Source: an uncultured Lachnospiraceae bacterium (GTDB lineage: Bacteria > Bacillota > Clostridia > Lachnospirales > Lachnospiraceae). Taken from it: a DNA stretch of 29,424 nt. The notes below the pieces were generated by a model that did no database searches, was not told the origin of the DNA, and was given only the letters and a program-made list of their open reading frames with translations. This document shows positions 15,276-23,551 of this stretch, one piece after another. A program made the position numbers and the translations under genes. Every line of letters begins with the position of its first letter. Position 1 is the stretch's first letter. Where the stretch lies: the NCBI GenBank assembly GCA_900554205.1, contig USGM01000029.1, positions 1 to 29,424 on the forward strand, given 5' to 3'.

Positions 15276-17336
15276 TTGGAAAACGAGCAGTTGATACAAA
15301 GCATCTATGTATTTGCAGACCTTCTGCTGAAGGAGATATTGGAACAGCGCTGTGATCCCGAAAACAGATTTTATCTTCCGGGTCTGCCTGTGACGAATCA
15401 GGAACTTCTGTATGTCTTAACACCGGTTCAGCCCGAAGTAAATGTCGATCCGGGGCTTCGTACCCTGTGGGAGGAATTGTCAGATACCCTGATGACCGAG
15501 GATGTCTATGAGGATGCACCGCGGCTGTTGAAATTGCGCTGGCTATACCGGCTGGACGAGGTGTGGCTGCTGGCAGTTGTACTGGCATTTATTGAGCAGA
15601 GTGACCCGAAATATAAAAAAGCGTTTCTTGTATTGCAGGGAGACAGCGGGAACAAGGGCTTAGATCTTTCCCTTGTAAAAGCGTTTGCGAAATATCTGGG
15701 TATTGCGGCGGATAAAAGTATGATGCGCCTTGCCTCGGACTGCAGGGAAAAGGCGGATCTGTTTGAGCGGAGAGAGGATTCCCGGCTCATTCTCCGCAAA
15801 AATGTATTCTGGTGGCTATGCGGATCGGACAATGAAATGCAACGTGGCTGCAGAGTGTATCCAATGATGGAGGAACCGGCTACGATTCATGTGAAAGAGT
15901 CTGCATGGGTGAGTGGCGTTGCAGAGGGGGAGCTTGAGCGTGGCTCCAAGGAACGGCTGGTGTTTGAAATACAGGGCAGACCGGGAGCCGGAAAGAAATA
16001 TTTCAGCAGGGAATGTGCGGCAAAGCTTGGCTACCGGATCTGTGTGTTCAGACTGTCTTACATATTGGAGCTGGACAGACAGGAGGGATACGAGCTTCTG
16101 TGCAGCTGCTTTTTCGTCTGCCGAGTAAACGGCTGCATCCCCTATCTGGATCTGACGGAATGCGACGTGGAGAGTATGGAGACCAGACATCTGGTGGAAT
16201 CCATTGTCAGTGAGTATAAGCTGATTTTTATCGGGACAACCCCGGATCAGATTCTGGCAAAGGCAGTGTCTTTTACTACGCAGAAGGTATCTCTGGATGA
16301 ACTGAGCGTGGAGGATAGTCTCGCCTTGTGGAATAAGATCGGCAGTCAGTATCAGGTCGCAGAGGACGTGGACTATAAGCTGTTAGCCGGAAAATATCGT
16401 CTGCTTCCGGCTGACATCTGTGAGGTATTTGTGCGGGCTAAGAGACGGTGCGGGCAGAGTGAGGAGCAGCAGATTGACAATGCGCTGATACTTCCCTGTG
16501 TCCGTGAGTGCAGCCAGCTTTCCGAAAATATATTGATGGAGCAGATTCATACGGTATTCCAATGGGAGGATCTGAAGGTGAAGCCGGAGAATGCAAGGGC
16601 GATGAAGCTGGCATGTGCCCATCTGAAGTATCGCTTCCAGGCGCAGGAGTACTTAGGAGACAGGTACCCTTACGGACGCGGCGTGAGTGTGCTGATGTAT
16701 GGTCCTCCGGGAACGGGCAAGACAATGGCGGCGCAGGTAATAGCGAATGAACTACAGATGGATCTGTACCGCGTGGATCTCAGTCAGGTCAGCAGCAAAT
16801 ATGTCGGTGAGACAGCAAAGAATCTGGAGCGGATATTCAGAGAAGCACAGCAGGCGAACGTGATCCTCTTCTTTGATGAGGCGGATTCTTTGTTTGGAAA
16901 GCGGACGGAGGTCAAGGAGTCCAACGATAAGTACGCGAATCAGGAGACCTCCTATATCCTTCAGCGAATTGAGTCCTATGACGGTATGGTCATTCTGGCA
17001 ACGAACATTGCGCGCAACTTTGACCCTGCCTTTATGAGACGAATCACAATCAGTATCCAGTTCGAGATGCCGGATGAAGAGATGCGCAGACAGCTCTGGG
17101 AGGATATGCTTCAGGACACGGAGCTGGGCGGAAATGAGAAGCTGATCTCCAATCTTGCCTCGCAGTTTGAATTGAGCGGAAGCAATATCAAGAGTATTGT
17201 CCGCAATGCCGTCTATGTGGCATTGATGGAGCAGAGGAAGCTGGATGCAGCGGACATAGCGGCGGCATTAAGAATTGAATATGAAAAAATGGGAAGAATG
17301 CTGGATCAGTCTAACATGGTTTCAATTTTATACTGA
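15276..17336 (+). CDS. AAA+ ATPase with degenerate first module, Afp15-like
   Basis: The 686-residue protein begins at TTG 15276, seven bases after AGGGAG (15263-15268). A helical N-terminal domain (about 1-180) contains a segment around DEVWLLAVVLAF and DPKYKKAF like that of AAA proteins in contractile injection systems. A first P-loop at about 233-240 reads GRPGAGKK, with Lys in place of Thr/Ser, and its later strand reads IPYLDL without the acidic Walker B pair. The second module is intact: GPPGTGKT (about 475-482), FFDEAD (about 531-536), ATNIARNFDPAF and the MRR arginine region, followed by a lid domain. In Afp/PVC-type systems such an ATPase is needed for assembly or cargo handling. No structural injection gene is present here, so a different role with the 1247-residue partner is equally possible. 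Confidence 0.8.
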   Translation: MENEQLIQSIYVFADLLLKEILEQRCDPENRFYLPGLPVTNQELLYVLTPVQPEVNVDPGLRTLWEELSDTLMTEDVYEDAPRLLKLRWLYRLDEVWLLAVVLAFIEQSDPKYKKAFLVLQGDSGNKGLDLSLVKAFAKYLGIAADKSMMRLASDCREKADLFERREDSRLILRKNVFWWLCGSDNEMQRGCRVYPMMEEPATIHVKESAWVSGVAEGELERGSKERLVFEIQGRPGAGKKYFSRECAAKLGYRICVFRLSYILELDRQEGYELLCSCFFVCRVNGCIPYLDLTECDVESMETRHLVESIVSEYKLIFIGTTPDQILAKAVSFTTQKVSLDELSVEDSLALWNKIGSQYQVAEDVDYKLLAGKYRLLPADICEVFVRAKRRCGQSEEQQIDNALILPCVRECSQLSENILMEQIHTVFQWEDLKVKPENARAMKLACAHLKYRFQAQEYLGDRYPYGRGVSVLMYGPPGTGKTMAAQVIANELQMDLYRVDLSQVSSKYVGETAKNLERIFREAQQANVILFFDEADSLFGKRTEVKESNDKYANQETSYILQRIESYDGMVILATNIARNFDPAFMRRITISIQFEMPDEEMRRQLWEDMLQDTELGGNEKLISNLASQFELSGSNIKSIVRNAVYVALMEQRKLDAADIAAALRIEYEKMGRMLDQSNMVSILY

Positions 17337-17444
17337 TTTTGAAACTTTTTTGGTTTCTCAACCGTCTAACAATATGTACTGGGAAAGATGGGTACAACAC
17401 AATTTTTGTGTGCGCAGGAAATGTGCGCGGAAAAGAGGAGTAGT

Positions 17445-19769
17445 ATGAAAAACAGTAGGAAAAAGAAAATATTTGCGGCGGTGCTTGCGGCGGCGATGGT
17501 CGCCGGGCTTACCGCCTGCGGAGGAGGCACCGGGGAAAGCGGAGCGTCCGCTTCCGGCAGTAAAGAAAACGAGGCGGCAGCTGCGGAGACAAAGCAGTAT
17601 GTCTACCGCTGTCAGGACATTTCCACGGATGCCATTCCGGCGGGAGCGTCCATTCGCAGTGTCATGTATCAGAATGATAAGATATATGCCCTGTACGACT
17701 GCTGGGGGGATACGGCGGAGTATCTAGCGCTTCTCTCTGCCAATATAGACGGAACGGATGTCAACGTGACAAATATTCCGATGCCGGAGTCCACGGACAC
17801 CGAGAACGCCTATTTGAACAATGCAGCCGTTTCTAAGGACGGAAACGTTTATCTTGCATTGGGAATCAGTACGCTGGTCGATGTGGAGAATTATGTCTAT
17901 GACCAGAAGCAGGAGCTGCAGTGCTGGTCTCCGGCAGGAGAAATGCTCTGGAGTCAGGAGCTTGGCGCAGATCTTGAGGCGGACTATGTGAACGTCGTGG
18001 CAATCAACGCGACCGATAACGGTGTGGAGGTGCTTTTGAACGGCGGTGACACCGCATATCGGTTCATAGAGCTGGATGCGGCGGGAAACCTTGTGAAGCA
18101 GCAGAATCTGGATGAATCGAAGCTCCAGAACCTGAATACGGTAGTGTCTCAGGGAGACGGAACATGGCTCTTCTTAACTTATAACAATGATTACACAGCA
18201 CTGACCGGGCAGATTTATGATCCGGCAGCAGGAGCCTTCGGCAGTCAGGTTGAACTGCCTGCCAATATTCAGAATTATGAGCTGACCGCAGGGGTGAACG
18301 GTACCTTCCTGCTGACAGATCAGTACGGTGTTTCTTCATGGAAAGAGGGAGACACCGACATCAAGCGGCTGATGAACATGGTTGATTCCGATCTGGCGGC
18401 AAGCAGCATGAGCTATCCGGTGCAGATCAGCGATGAACAGTTTGCGGCTGCCTATTATGAGCTGGAGGGTTCCGGCTTCCGTCTCGGCATATTTACCAAG
18501 GTAAGGCCGGAGGACATACCGGATAAGAAGACTCTCGTGTTCGGCGGTACTTATATCGGATCGGATATTAAGTCAAAGATTATTGACTTCAACAAGGCGA
18601 ACACGGAGTATAAGATCACGGTCAGGGACTATTCGGAATATGCAACCATGGAGGATTACAGTGCCGGTACGACCCAGCTGAACAATGACATTCTGGCGGG
18701 GAAAATGCCCGATATTCTGCTGGTAAATTCCGATATTCCGTTGGGTAATCTGGCGAAGAAGGGTCTGCTTGCCGATATCGACGAGCTGATTGCGCAGGAT
18801 GCCGAGCTGTCTGGAAAAACCTATCTGGACAATGTTTTTGAGGCATATCGTATTGACGGAAAGCTCTATCAGGTGATTCCGAGCTTCACGGTGGAAACCT
18901 TTATCGGAAAGAAGTCCGTTCTGGGCGACATCAGCGGCTGGAACATGGAAGAGTTTACAAAGACTCTTACAAGTCTTGGTGAAGGGACGAGCGCCTTCGG
19001 TGAGACAACAAGAGATGCCTTTATGCAGTATGCAATACAGTATTGTGGAAATGATTATATTGACAGTAACACGGGAAAGAGTAACTTTGATTCTGAGGAG
19101 TTTGTAAATCTGATTAAATATGCGGCAACCCTGCCGGAGCAGATTGATTATGACGAGGGTTATGACTGGACGGCATATGCGAACCAGTACAGAACCGGAC
19201 AGACGATGCTGATGCCGCTGTATCTCTATGATTTCAGCAGACTCAGCGCCTGCATCAATGGTTCCTTCGGCGAGAATGTCGTGTATGTAGGATTCCCATC
19301 TGCGGATCGTGACGGTTCCGCCGTAATCTGCGGGGACAGCTATGCCATTTCCGCAAAGTCTGCTTACAAGGATGTGGCATGGGAGTTCGTGCGCTATTAT
19401 CTGACCGATGAATACCAGACGAGCGATACGATCGGCGGTATGCCGGTAAACAGAGACGCTTTCCTGAAAATGGCGCAGCGTGCGATGGAGAAGCCTTACT
19501 ATATCGATGAGCAGGGACAGAAGGTGGAGTACGACGACATCTATTACCTGAATGATGAGCAGATCGTTCTGCCGCAGCTGACGCAGGAGCAGATGGATCA
19601 GGCGGTTGCTTTTGTGGAGAGCATCAGGCGTACCACCTACCAGAATGATTCTGTCGTGCAGATCATCAACGAGGAGCTGCCCGCATTTTTTGATGGGCAG
19701 AAGAGCGCTGAGGATGTGGCAAAGCTCATTCAGAACAGGGTGCAGCTCTACCTTGACGAAAACGAATAA
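17445..19769 (+). CDS. Lipoprotein with N-terminal sensor-like region and family-1 solute-binding domain
   Basis: The 774-residue protein has a lipoprotein signal, KKIFAAVLAAAMVAGLTACGG, cut before the lipidated C25. About 330 residues follow with repeating beta-strand units (DGNVYLALG, DNGVEVLLNGG, GDGTWLFLTY), suggestive of a beta-propeller. From about residue 365 it continues as an extracellular solute-binding protein (KTLVFGGTYIGSDIKSKI, MPDILLVN, IDGKLYQVIPSF, YAISAKSAYKDVAWEFV), a family normally feeding sugar ABC transporters. No permease or ATPase partner is next to it. The start at 17445 follows GAGGAG (17435-17440). The neighbouring ECF sigma/anti-sigma pair hints at envelope sensing. 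A weak TTGGTT/TATGTA pair at 17350-17378 is a possible promoter. Confidence 0.85.
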   Translation: MKNSRKKKIFAAVLAAAMVAGLTACGGGTGESGASASGSKENEAAAAETKQYVYRCQDISTDAIPAGASIRSVMYQNDKIYALYDCWGDTAEYLALLSANIDGTDVNVTNIPMPESTDTENAYLNNAAVSKDGNVYLALGISTLVDVENYVYDQKQELQCWSPAGEMLWSQELGADLEADYVNVVAINATDNGVEVLLNGGDTAYRFIELDAAGNLVKQQNLDESKLQNLNTVVSQGDGTWLFLTYNNDYTALTGQIYDPAAGAFGSQVELPANIQNYELTAGVNGTFLLTDQYGVSSWKEGDTDIKRLMNMVDSDLAASSMSYPVQISDEQFAAAYYELEGSGFRLGIFTKVRPEDIPDKKTLVFGGTYIGSDIKSKIIDFNKANTEYKITVRDYSEYATMEDYSAGTTQLNNDILAGKMPDILLVNSDIPLGNLAKKGLLADIDELIAQDAELSGKTYLDNVFEAYRIDGKLYQVIPSFTVETFIGKKSVLGDISGWNMEEFTKTLTSLGEGTSAFGETTRDAFMQYAIQYCGNDYIDSNTGKSNFDSEEFVNLIKYAATLPEQIDYDEGYDWTAYANQYRTGQTMLMPLYLYDFSRLSACINGSFGENVVYVGFPSADRDGSAVICGDSYAISAKSAYKDVAWEFVRYYLTDEYQTSDTIGGMPVNRDAFLKMAQRAMEKPYYIDEQGQKVEYDDIYYLNDEQIVLPQLTQEQMDQAVAFVESIRRTTYQNDSVVQIINEELPAFFDGQKSAEDVAKLIQNRVQLYLDENE

Positions 19770-19780
19770 AGAAAGCAAAC

Positions 19781-19801
19781 GGGCGTCCTAAGCGGACGCC
19801 C
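19781..19801 (+). other. GC-rich hairpin between lipoprotein and sigma factor genes
   Basis: GGGCGTCC (19781-19788) pairs perfectly with GGACGCCC (19794-19801) over a 5-base loop. No T tract follows, and the ribosome site of the sigma gene begins two bases later. It may act as a transcript-stability or partial-attenuation element, setting the lipoprotein to sigma ratio. Confidence 0.6.
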
Positions 19802-19817
19802 CGAGGGGAAATGAAAC

Positions 19818-20306
19818 ATGAGGCGCGAAAGAAGGGTTGAGCAACTTCTGATGGAAAATTATGAAAAGTATTACCGTCTGGCGCTCAGCTATGTGCATAA
19901 TGAGGACGACGCAGGAGATATTGTGCAGAATGGGGCATACAAGGCGATACTGAAAAGCGGAAGCCTGAAAAATCCGGATTATGCGTCAACATGGATATAC
20001 AGGATTATGCTGAATGAGATCTTTAATTTCTACAGGGAGAGACAGCCTGTTTCGCTGGAAGAGATGGAGCAGGAGAGGAATCTGCTCTCTGCGGAGGATA
20101 CCTATGAGAACTTTGATCTCCGGAAAGCACTGGATGGGCTGGAAAAGGAGGATAAGGCTGTCGTGGAGCTTCGCTATTTTGAGGATATGAAGCTGGAGGA
20201 AATTTCGGAAATACTGAATGAAAATGTAAACACGGTGAAGAGCAGACTGTACCGAAGTCTGAAGAAGTTGAGGGTGAAGCTGGGTGGACAGGAAGAAGCT
20301 ATATGA
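19818..20306 (+). CDS. ECF-type RNA polymerase sigma factor (SigV-like)
   Basis: The 162-residue protein has only sigma regions 2 and 4, as in extracytoplasmic-function sigma factors. Region 2 (about 10-75) includes DDAGDIVQNGAYKAI and the TWIYRIMLNE segment. Region 4 (about 105-158) includes VVELRYFEDMKLEEISEIL and the helix-turn-helix part NTVKSRLYRSLKKL. GAGGGG (19803-19808) precedes the ATG by nine bases. An anti-sigma gene of RsiV type follows with almost no gap. In Bacillus the SigV/RsiV pair responds to lysozyme, so a cell-envelope stress role is likely here by analogy. Confidence 0.93.
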   Translation: MRRERRVEQLLMENYEKYYRLALSYVHNEDDAGDIVQNGAYKAILKSGSLKNPDYASTWIYRIMLNEIFNFYRERQPVSLEEMEQERNLLSAEDTYENFDLRKALDGLEKEDKAVVELRYFEDMKLEEISEILNENVNTVKSRLYRSLKKLRVKLGGQEEAI

Positions 20307-20361
20307 TATGGGATGGTTCCTGACAGAGAAGCTCTATCGGTGGGAAAGGAAGGTTTTTTTG

Positions 20362-21306
20362 ATGATAGAATCCGACAGAGAACTGCAAAGTGCGAAGGAG
20401 GAATATCTGGCGCAGCAAATGACTTCAGAGCAGGTGCGCCAGCTTAGCGGAAAAATTGAAAGAGCCAAGAGAGAGAAGCGCAAGAAGCGTGCTCTGGTGC
20501 GCATACGCAGTCTTTCAACAATGGCAGCGGCACTGGTCGCAGCGCTCATCATTCTGCCGAATATGACCATGGGTGTGGCGAATGCCATGGAGAACATTCC
20601 CTTTCTCGGGAAGCTGATCAGTGTGGTTACTTTCCGCGATTATCATTACGAGGATGAGAACAATGCGATCAATGTGGGGGTTCCGGAGCTGGTGGTGGAG
20701 CCTTATATGCTGACAGCGTCGGAAGAGGACGCGGGAATGCCGGAGGGGGCAGCGGGCGCGGTGCCTGCGGAGGTGACGAAGAACCTGAAAAAGACGACCG
20801 ACGAGATCAATGCGGAGATTCAGACGATCACGGATCAGCTGATCGAGGAGTTTGAGGAAAATATGGAGCAGGGGCATCAGGACATGATGGTGAAGTCGCA
20901 GACCCTGTCGACGACAGAGGATTATTTCGCTTTAAAGCTGATCTGCTTTCAGGCGATGGGAAGCGGCGCAGAGTGGGATTATTTTTATACAATCGACCTG
21001 TCGACCGGAGAACGTCTGACTCTTGCGGATCTGTTTCCGGGAAATGATGACTATATCTCGCAGATTAGTGAGGACATCAAGAAGCAGATGCGGGAGCGGA
21101 TGGATGCGGACAGCAATGTGTATTACTGGCTGGATGATCAGGAGGTGCCAGAGTGGAATTTCCGGTCGATCACGGAGAATACTTCGTTCTACCTCGACCA
21201 GGACGGCAGACTTGTCATCTGCTTTAACGAGGGGGATGTCGCCCCGATGTATATGGGGTGTGTTGAGTTTAAGATTTCAGAGGATATTTACACGAAATAC
21301 GAATGA
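20362..21306 (+). CDS. RsiV-type anti-sigma factor (DUF3298)
   Basis: The 314-residue protein has a short charged cytoplasmic N-terminus (about 1-50) that should bind the sigma factor, one membrane helix (about 52-72), an acidic linker, and an extracellular C-terminal domain with the DUF3298 signature (FYLDQDGRLVICF, VAPMYMGCVEF). RsiV proteins hold their sigma factor until ligand binding, lysozyme in B. subtilis, allows site-1 cleavage. The start at 20362 is chosen for AGGAAGG (20347-20353). In-frame alternatives are a GTG at 20284, which overlaps the sigma gene, and an ATG at 20308. A bidirectional terminator follows. Confidence 0.87.
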   Translation: MIESDRELQSAKEEYLAQQMTSEQVRQLSGKIERAKREKRKKRALVRIRSLSTMAAALVAALIILPNMTMGVANAMENIPFLGKLISVVTFRDYHYEDENNAINVGVPELVVEPYMLTASEEDAGMPEGAAGAVPAEVTKNLKKTTDEINAEIQTITDQLIEEFEENMEQGHQDMMVKSQTLSTTEDYFALKLICFQAMGSGAEWDYFYTIDLSTGERLTLADLFPGNDDYISQISEDIKKQMRERMDADSNVYYWLDDQEVPEWNFRSITENTSFYLDQDGRLVICFNEGDVAPMYMGCVEFKISEDIYTKYE

Positions 21307-21311
21307 AAAAG

Positions 21312-21333
21312 GGAGGGCTGTCAAAAGCCCTCC
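21312..21333. terminator. Bidirectional terminator between convergent genes
   Basis: GGAGGGCT (21312-21319) pairs perfectly with AGCCCTCC (21326-21333). On the minus strand it runs into five T residues. On the plus strand only TTTCT follows. The loop and right arm contain the stop codon and last codons of the minus-strand thioesterase gene, so the hairpin is partly coding. Confidence 0.85.
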
Positions 21334-21797
21334 TTTCTGCGCAACAGTCTGAGCTCACGGCGCTTCTGGGCACCTTCCCATTCCATCTGCTCCGCCGGAT
21401 CATCCGGATTTAAGAGAAGCGGCGGCACCTCTGACGGTTTGCCGTCCTCACCCATATTGACCATGACGAAGTAGGCGCGGTTGATGGGATGGCGGCTGCC
21501 GTCCGCATTTTCCTTATAGGTGTCAACGCGCACTTCCATGGATGTCCGTCCGACATAGGTGACACGTCCGATCAGCACGAGGACATCGTTCAGAAATGCA
21601 CCTGCCTTGAACTGTAGATTATCGATGGCAGCAGTCGTGGCGTTATGACCGCAGTGCCGTCTGGCGGTAGCGCCCGCCACCTCGTCGATCCATTGCAGGA
21701 GCTGACCTCCGAAGAGTCTGCCGAAGCCGTTAATATCGGGATAAATGACAACATGAACCTGTTCCGTCATGGAATCAGTCACTTTTTTCGGTTCCAT
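21321..21797 (-). CDS. Acyl-CoA thioesterase, hotdog fold (YciA/BACH type)
   Basis: The 158-residue protein has the hotdog acyl-CoA hydrolase pattern. VIYPDINGFGRLFGGQLLQWIDEVAG contains the conserved helix with its catalytic acidic residue. VGRTSMEVRVDTY and RAYFVMVNM form the sheet. Such enzymes hydrolyse acyl-CoA to the free acid and CoA; chain-length preference cannot be read from sequence. The start at 21797 is supported by GAGG six bases upstream on the minus strand, where the plus strand shows CCTC at 21804-21807. It has its own promoter at 21830-21858. Confidence 0.9.
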   Translation of the reverse strand: MEPKKVTDSMTEQVHVVIYPDINGFGRLFGGQLLQWIDEVAGATARRHCGHNATTAAIDNLQFKAGAFLNDVLVLIGRVTYVGRTSMEVRVDTYKENADGSRHPINRAYFVMVNMGEDGKPSEVPPLLLNPDDPAEQMEWEGAQKRRELRLLRRKEGF

Positions 21798-21829
21798 TCT
21801 GCACCTCATTTCTGTTTTCTGACAGACCC

Positions 21830-21858
21830 ATTTTATTACAGAATGTCCTTTTTTACAA
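21830..21858 (-). promoter_or_regulatory. Promoter of the thioesterase gene
   Basis: Read on the minus strand, TTGTAA (21858-21853) and TAAAAT (21835-21830) are separated by exactly 17 bases, about 33 bases before the start codon. Confidence 0.8.
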
Positions 21859-21877
21859 GGGAAAGCCTCTTAAGATT

Positions 21878-21906
21878 TTGAAGAAATGTACGATAATGTT
21901 TATAGA
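21878..21906 (+). promoter_or_regulatory. Candidate promoter for the coiled-coil/GTPase-like gene run
   Basis: TTGAAG (21878-21883) and TATAGA (21901-21906) are 17 bases apart. The -10 box lies inside a perfect 7-bp inverted repeat, AATGTTT (21895-21901) with AAACATT (21907-21913), which could be an operator. Confidence 0.6.
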
Positions 21907-21927
21907 AAACATTTGTTGCAATAGAAC

Positions 21928-21945
21928 TGCTACACGGATGTAGCA
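21928..21945 (+). other. Hairpin in the 5' leader of the coiled-coil gene
   Basis: TGCTACA (21928-21934) pairs with TGTAGCA (21939-21945) over loop CGGA. It sits between the candidate promoter and the start codon. No T tract follows, so it is a leader structure or binding site, not a terminator. Confidence 0.5.
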
Positions 21946-21971
21946 ATAAGCGGACAAGGATGGGAGCGGCT

Positions 21972-22565
21972 ATGAAGATAGGAGAGGCACTTCAAAGGTA
22001 CCAGAATTACAGGCAGACGCTGACGGAGAGGACAAGGACGCTGACCGAACAGCGGGATGCGGCACAGAGGAAAGCAAAGCTTACGGGAGCCGGCGAATAT
22101 ACGGAGGCAGCGGCGACACTTGAACTGTCCATACGGGAGACAAAGGAGAAGCTGGATGCGAACCAGAAGGTTCTGGATGCCCTGAACCTGCAGCATGATT
22201 TAGTAATGCAGACGGAGAGTGCAAAGCAGCAATCAGAGTCGTCGCAGGAGAGTACAAGAGAGGTCAGTAAGCTGATGGAGGTGGCAAGAAGGATCGCCTC
22301 CGGTGCGAAAGTGCCTTATAAGGATGAGAAGAAACTGATGGAGTATAACCCGAAGCTCTATCAGGCGGTCAAGAATGCGGCGGCACTTCACAATATGACC
22401 GCTAAGAAACGTAAGAAATACGATTCCCTATGGGACGAGGACGAGGAGAAGAAGACGAAGTATGCCGATCCGGCAGAACTCGCGGATAACACGGAGGCCG
22501 GGTTGGATATTGCGCTGCCGGAGATTCCGAAGGAGATGGGAGAAACGGCTTCACCAGAGGAATAG
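21972..22565 (+). CDS. Hypothetical coiled-coil protein, 197 residues
   Basis: I do not recognise a named family. Residues 1 to about 85 are a strongly heptad-like helix with alternating charged and hydrophobic residues (LTERTRTLTEQRDAAQRKAK). A Gln/Ser-rich middle follows, then a short basic motif (AKKRKKYDSLWDEDEEKK) and an acidic, Pro-containing tail. There is no signal peptide or membrane segment, so it should be cytoplasmic. GGGAG (21962-21966) supports the start at 21972. It lies 21 bases before the GTPase-like gene and is probably co-transcribed. It could be a structural or scaffold protein; that is inference only. Confidence 0.8.
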   Translation: MKIGEALQRYQNYRQTLTERTRTLTEQRDAAQRKAKLTGAGEYTEAAATLELSIRETKEKLDANQKVLDALNLQHDLVMQTESAKQQSESSQESTREVSKLMEVARRIASGAKVPYKDEKKLMEYNPKLYQAVKNAAALHNMTAKKRKKYDSLWDEDEEKKTKYADPAELADNTEAGLDIALPEIPKEMGETASPEE

Positions 22566-22586
22566 GAACAGAAAAGAGGCAAAATT

Positions 22587-23522
22587 ATGATTCCGATCGA
22601 TCTGATCACCGGGTTTCTCGGCTCGGGAAAGACGACCTTTATTAAAAAATATGCGGCTTATCTGATGGAGAACGGAAAGCGCGTTGCCATTCTGGAGAAT
22701 GATTTCGGAGCGGTCAATGTCGATATGCTGCTGTTGCAGGAGCTGATGGGAGCGGGCTGCGAGGTGGAGATGATCGCCGGCGGCTGCGACAAGGACACGC
22801 ACAAGAGGCGGCTGAAGACGAAGCTGATCTCCATGGGAATGAGGGGCTTTGACCGTGTGCTCATTGAGCCGTCCGGAATTTTTGACGTGAATGAATTTTT
22901 TGATGTGCTGCATGAGGAGCCTCTGGATGCATGGTACGAGATCGGCAATGTGCTTGCAATCGTCAATGCGAAGCTGCCGGAGGAGCTCTCGGAGGAGTCG
23001 GACTATATGCTCGCCTCGCAGATCGCAAACGCAGGACAGATCATTGTCAGCCGCAGTCAGGAGGCAACGGAGCAGGAGCTTTCGGGAACACTGCGCCATA
23101 TGAACCGTGTCATGGAAAGATTCCAGTGTCGCAGAAGATTTACGGAGGCAGAGCTGCTGGTAAAGGACTGGAAGGAGCTTTCAGGAAAGGATTTTGAGAG
23201 CTTTCTGACCTGCGGCTACCGGGCGGAGAGCTATGTCAAGCTGTGGTTTGATCAGAGCAAGGCGTTTTCTTCGCTCTATTTTATGAATGTACACATTTCC
23301 GAGCAGGAGCTGGTTGACAAGGCAAAGGCGCTGCTGCATGATAAGGAGTGTGGAAGGGTGTTCCGTGTCAAGGGTTTTCTGCCGGTTGCCGACGGAAAAT
23401 GGATTGCACTGAACGCGACGCACGAGGAGATCAATGTCAGTCCCGTAGAGCTTGGTCAGGAGATCATCATTGTGATCGGTGAGGGGCTGAACAAGGAGAA
23501 GATCAATTCCTACTGGCAGTGA
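22587..23522 (+). CDS. COG0523 (G3E/CobW-like) P-loop protein, divergent
   Basis: The 311-residue protein has the G3E GTPase framework: Walker A GFLGSGKTT (about 8-16), NDFGAVNVD, Walker B-like LIEPSG, and a C-terminal CobW_C domain (FRVKGFLPVADGKWIAL). Canonical members are metallochaperones with a GCxCC metal site. Here the corresponding place is GGCDKD, with a single Cys (C67). The guanine-specificity NKxD motif is replaced by a stretch reading SRSQ. Metal binding and nucleotide choice may therefore differ from CobW, YeiR or UreG. It is followed by a 67-residue gene with its own ribosome site. Confidence 0.85.
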   Translation: MIPIDLITGFLGSGKTTFIKKYAAYLMENGKRVAILENDFGAVNVDMLLLQELMGAGCEVEMIAGGCDKDTHKRRLKTKLISMGMRGFDRVLIEPSGIFDVNEFFDVLHEEPLDAWYEIGNVLAIVNAKLPEELSEESDYMLASQIANAGQIIVSRSQEATEQELSGTLRHMNRVMERFQCRRRFTEAELLVKDWKELSGKDFESFLTCGYRAESYVKLWFDQSKAFSSLYFMNVHISEQELVDKAKALLHDKECGRVFRVKGFLPVADGKWIALNATHEEINVSPVELGQEIIIVIGEGLNKEKINSYWQ

Positions 23523-23551
23523 CAGGCAACAGGAATACGAAGGAGACGTGT

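Noticed and set aside
17340..17360. Hairpin GAAAC...GTTTC as terminator after the AAA gene
   Set aside because: The stem is only five pairs and the T run lies in the loop, not after it.
18573..19778. 401-codon minus-strand open frame within the lipoprotein gene
   Set aside because: It is antisense to a clear solute-binding domain and its translation is not protein-like.
20284..20361. Longer N-terminus for the anti-sigma protein from the GTG at 20284
   Set aside because: It would overlap the sigma gene, and the AGGAAGG site directly before the ATG at 20362 fits better; the longer form cannot be fully excluded.
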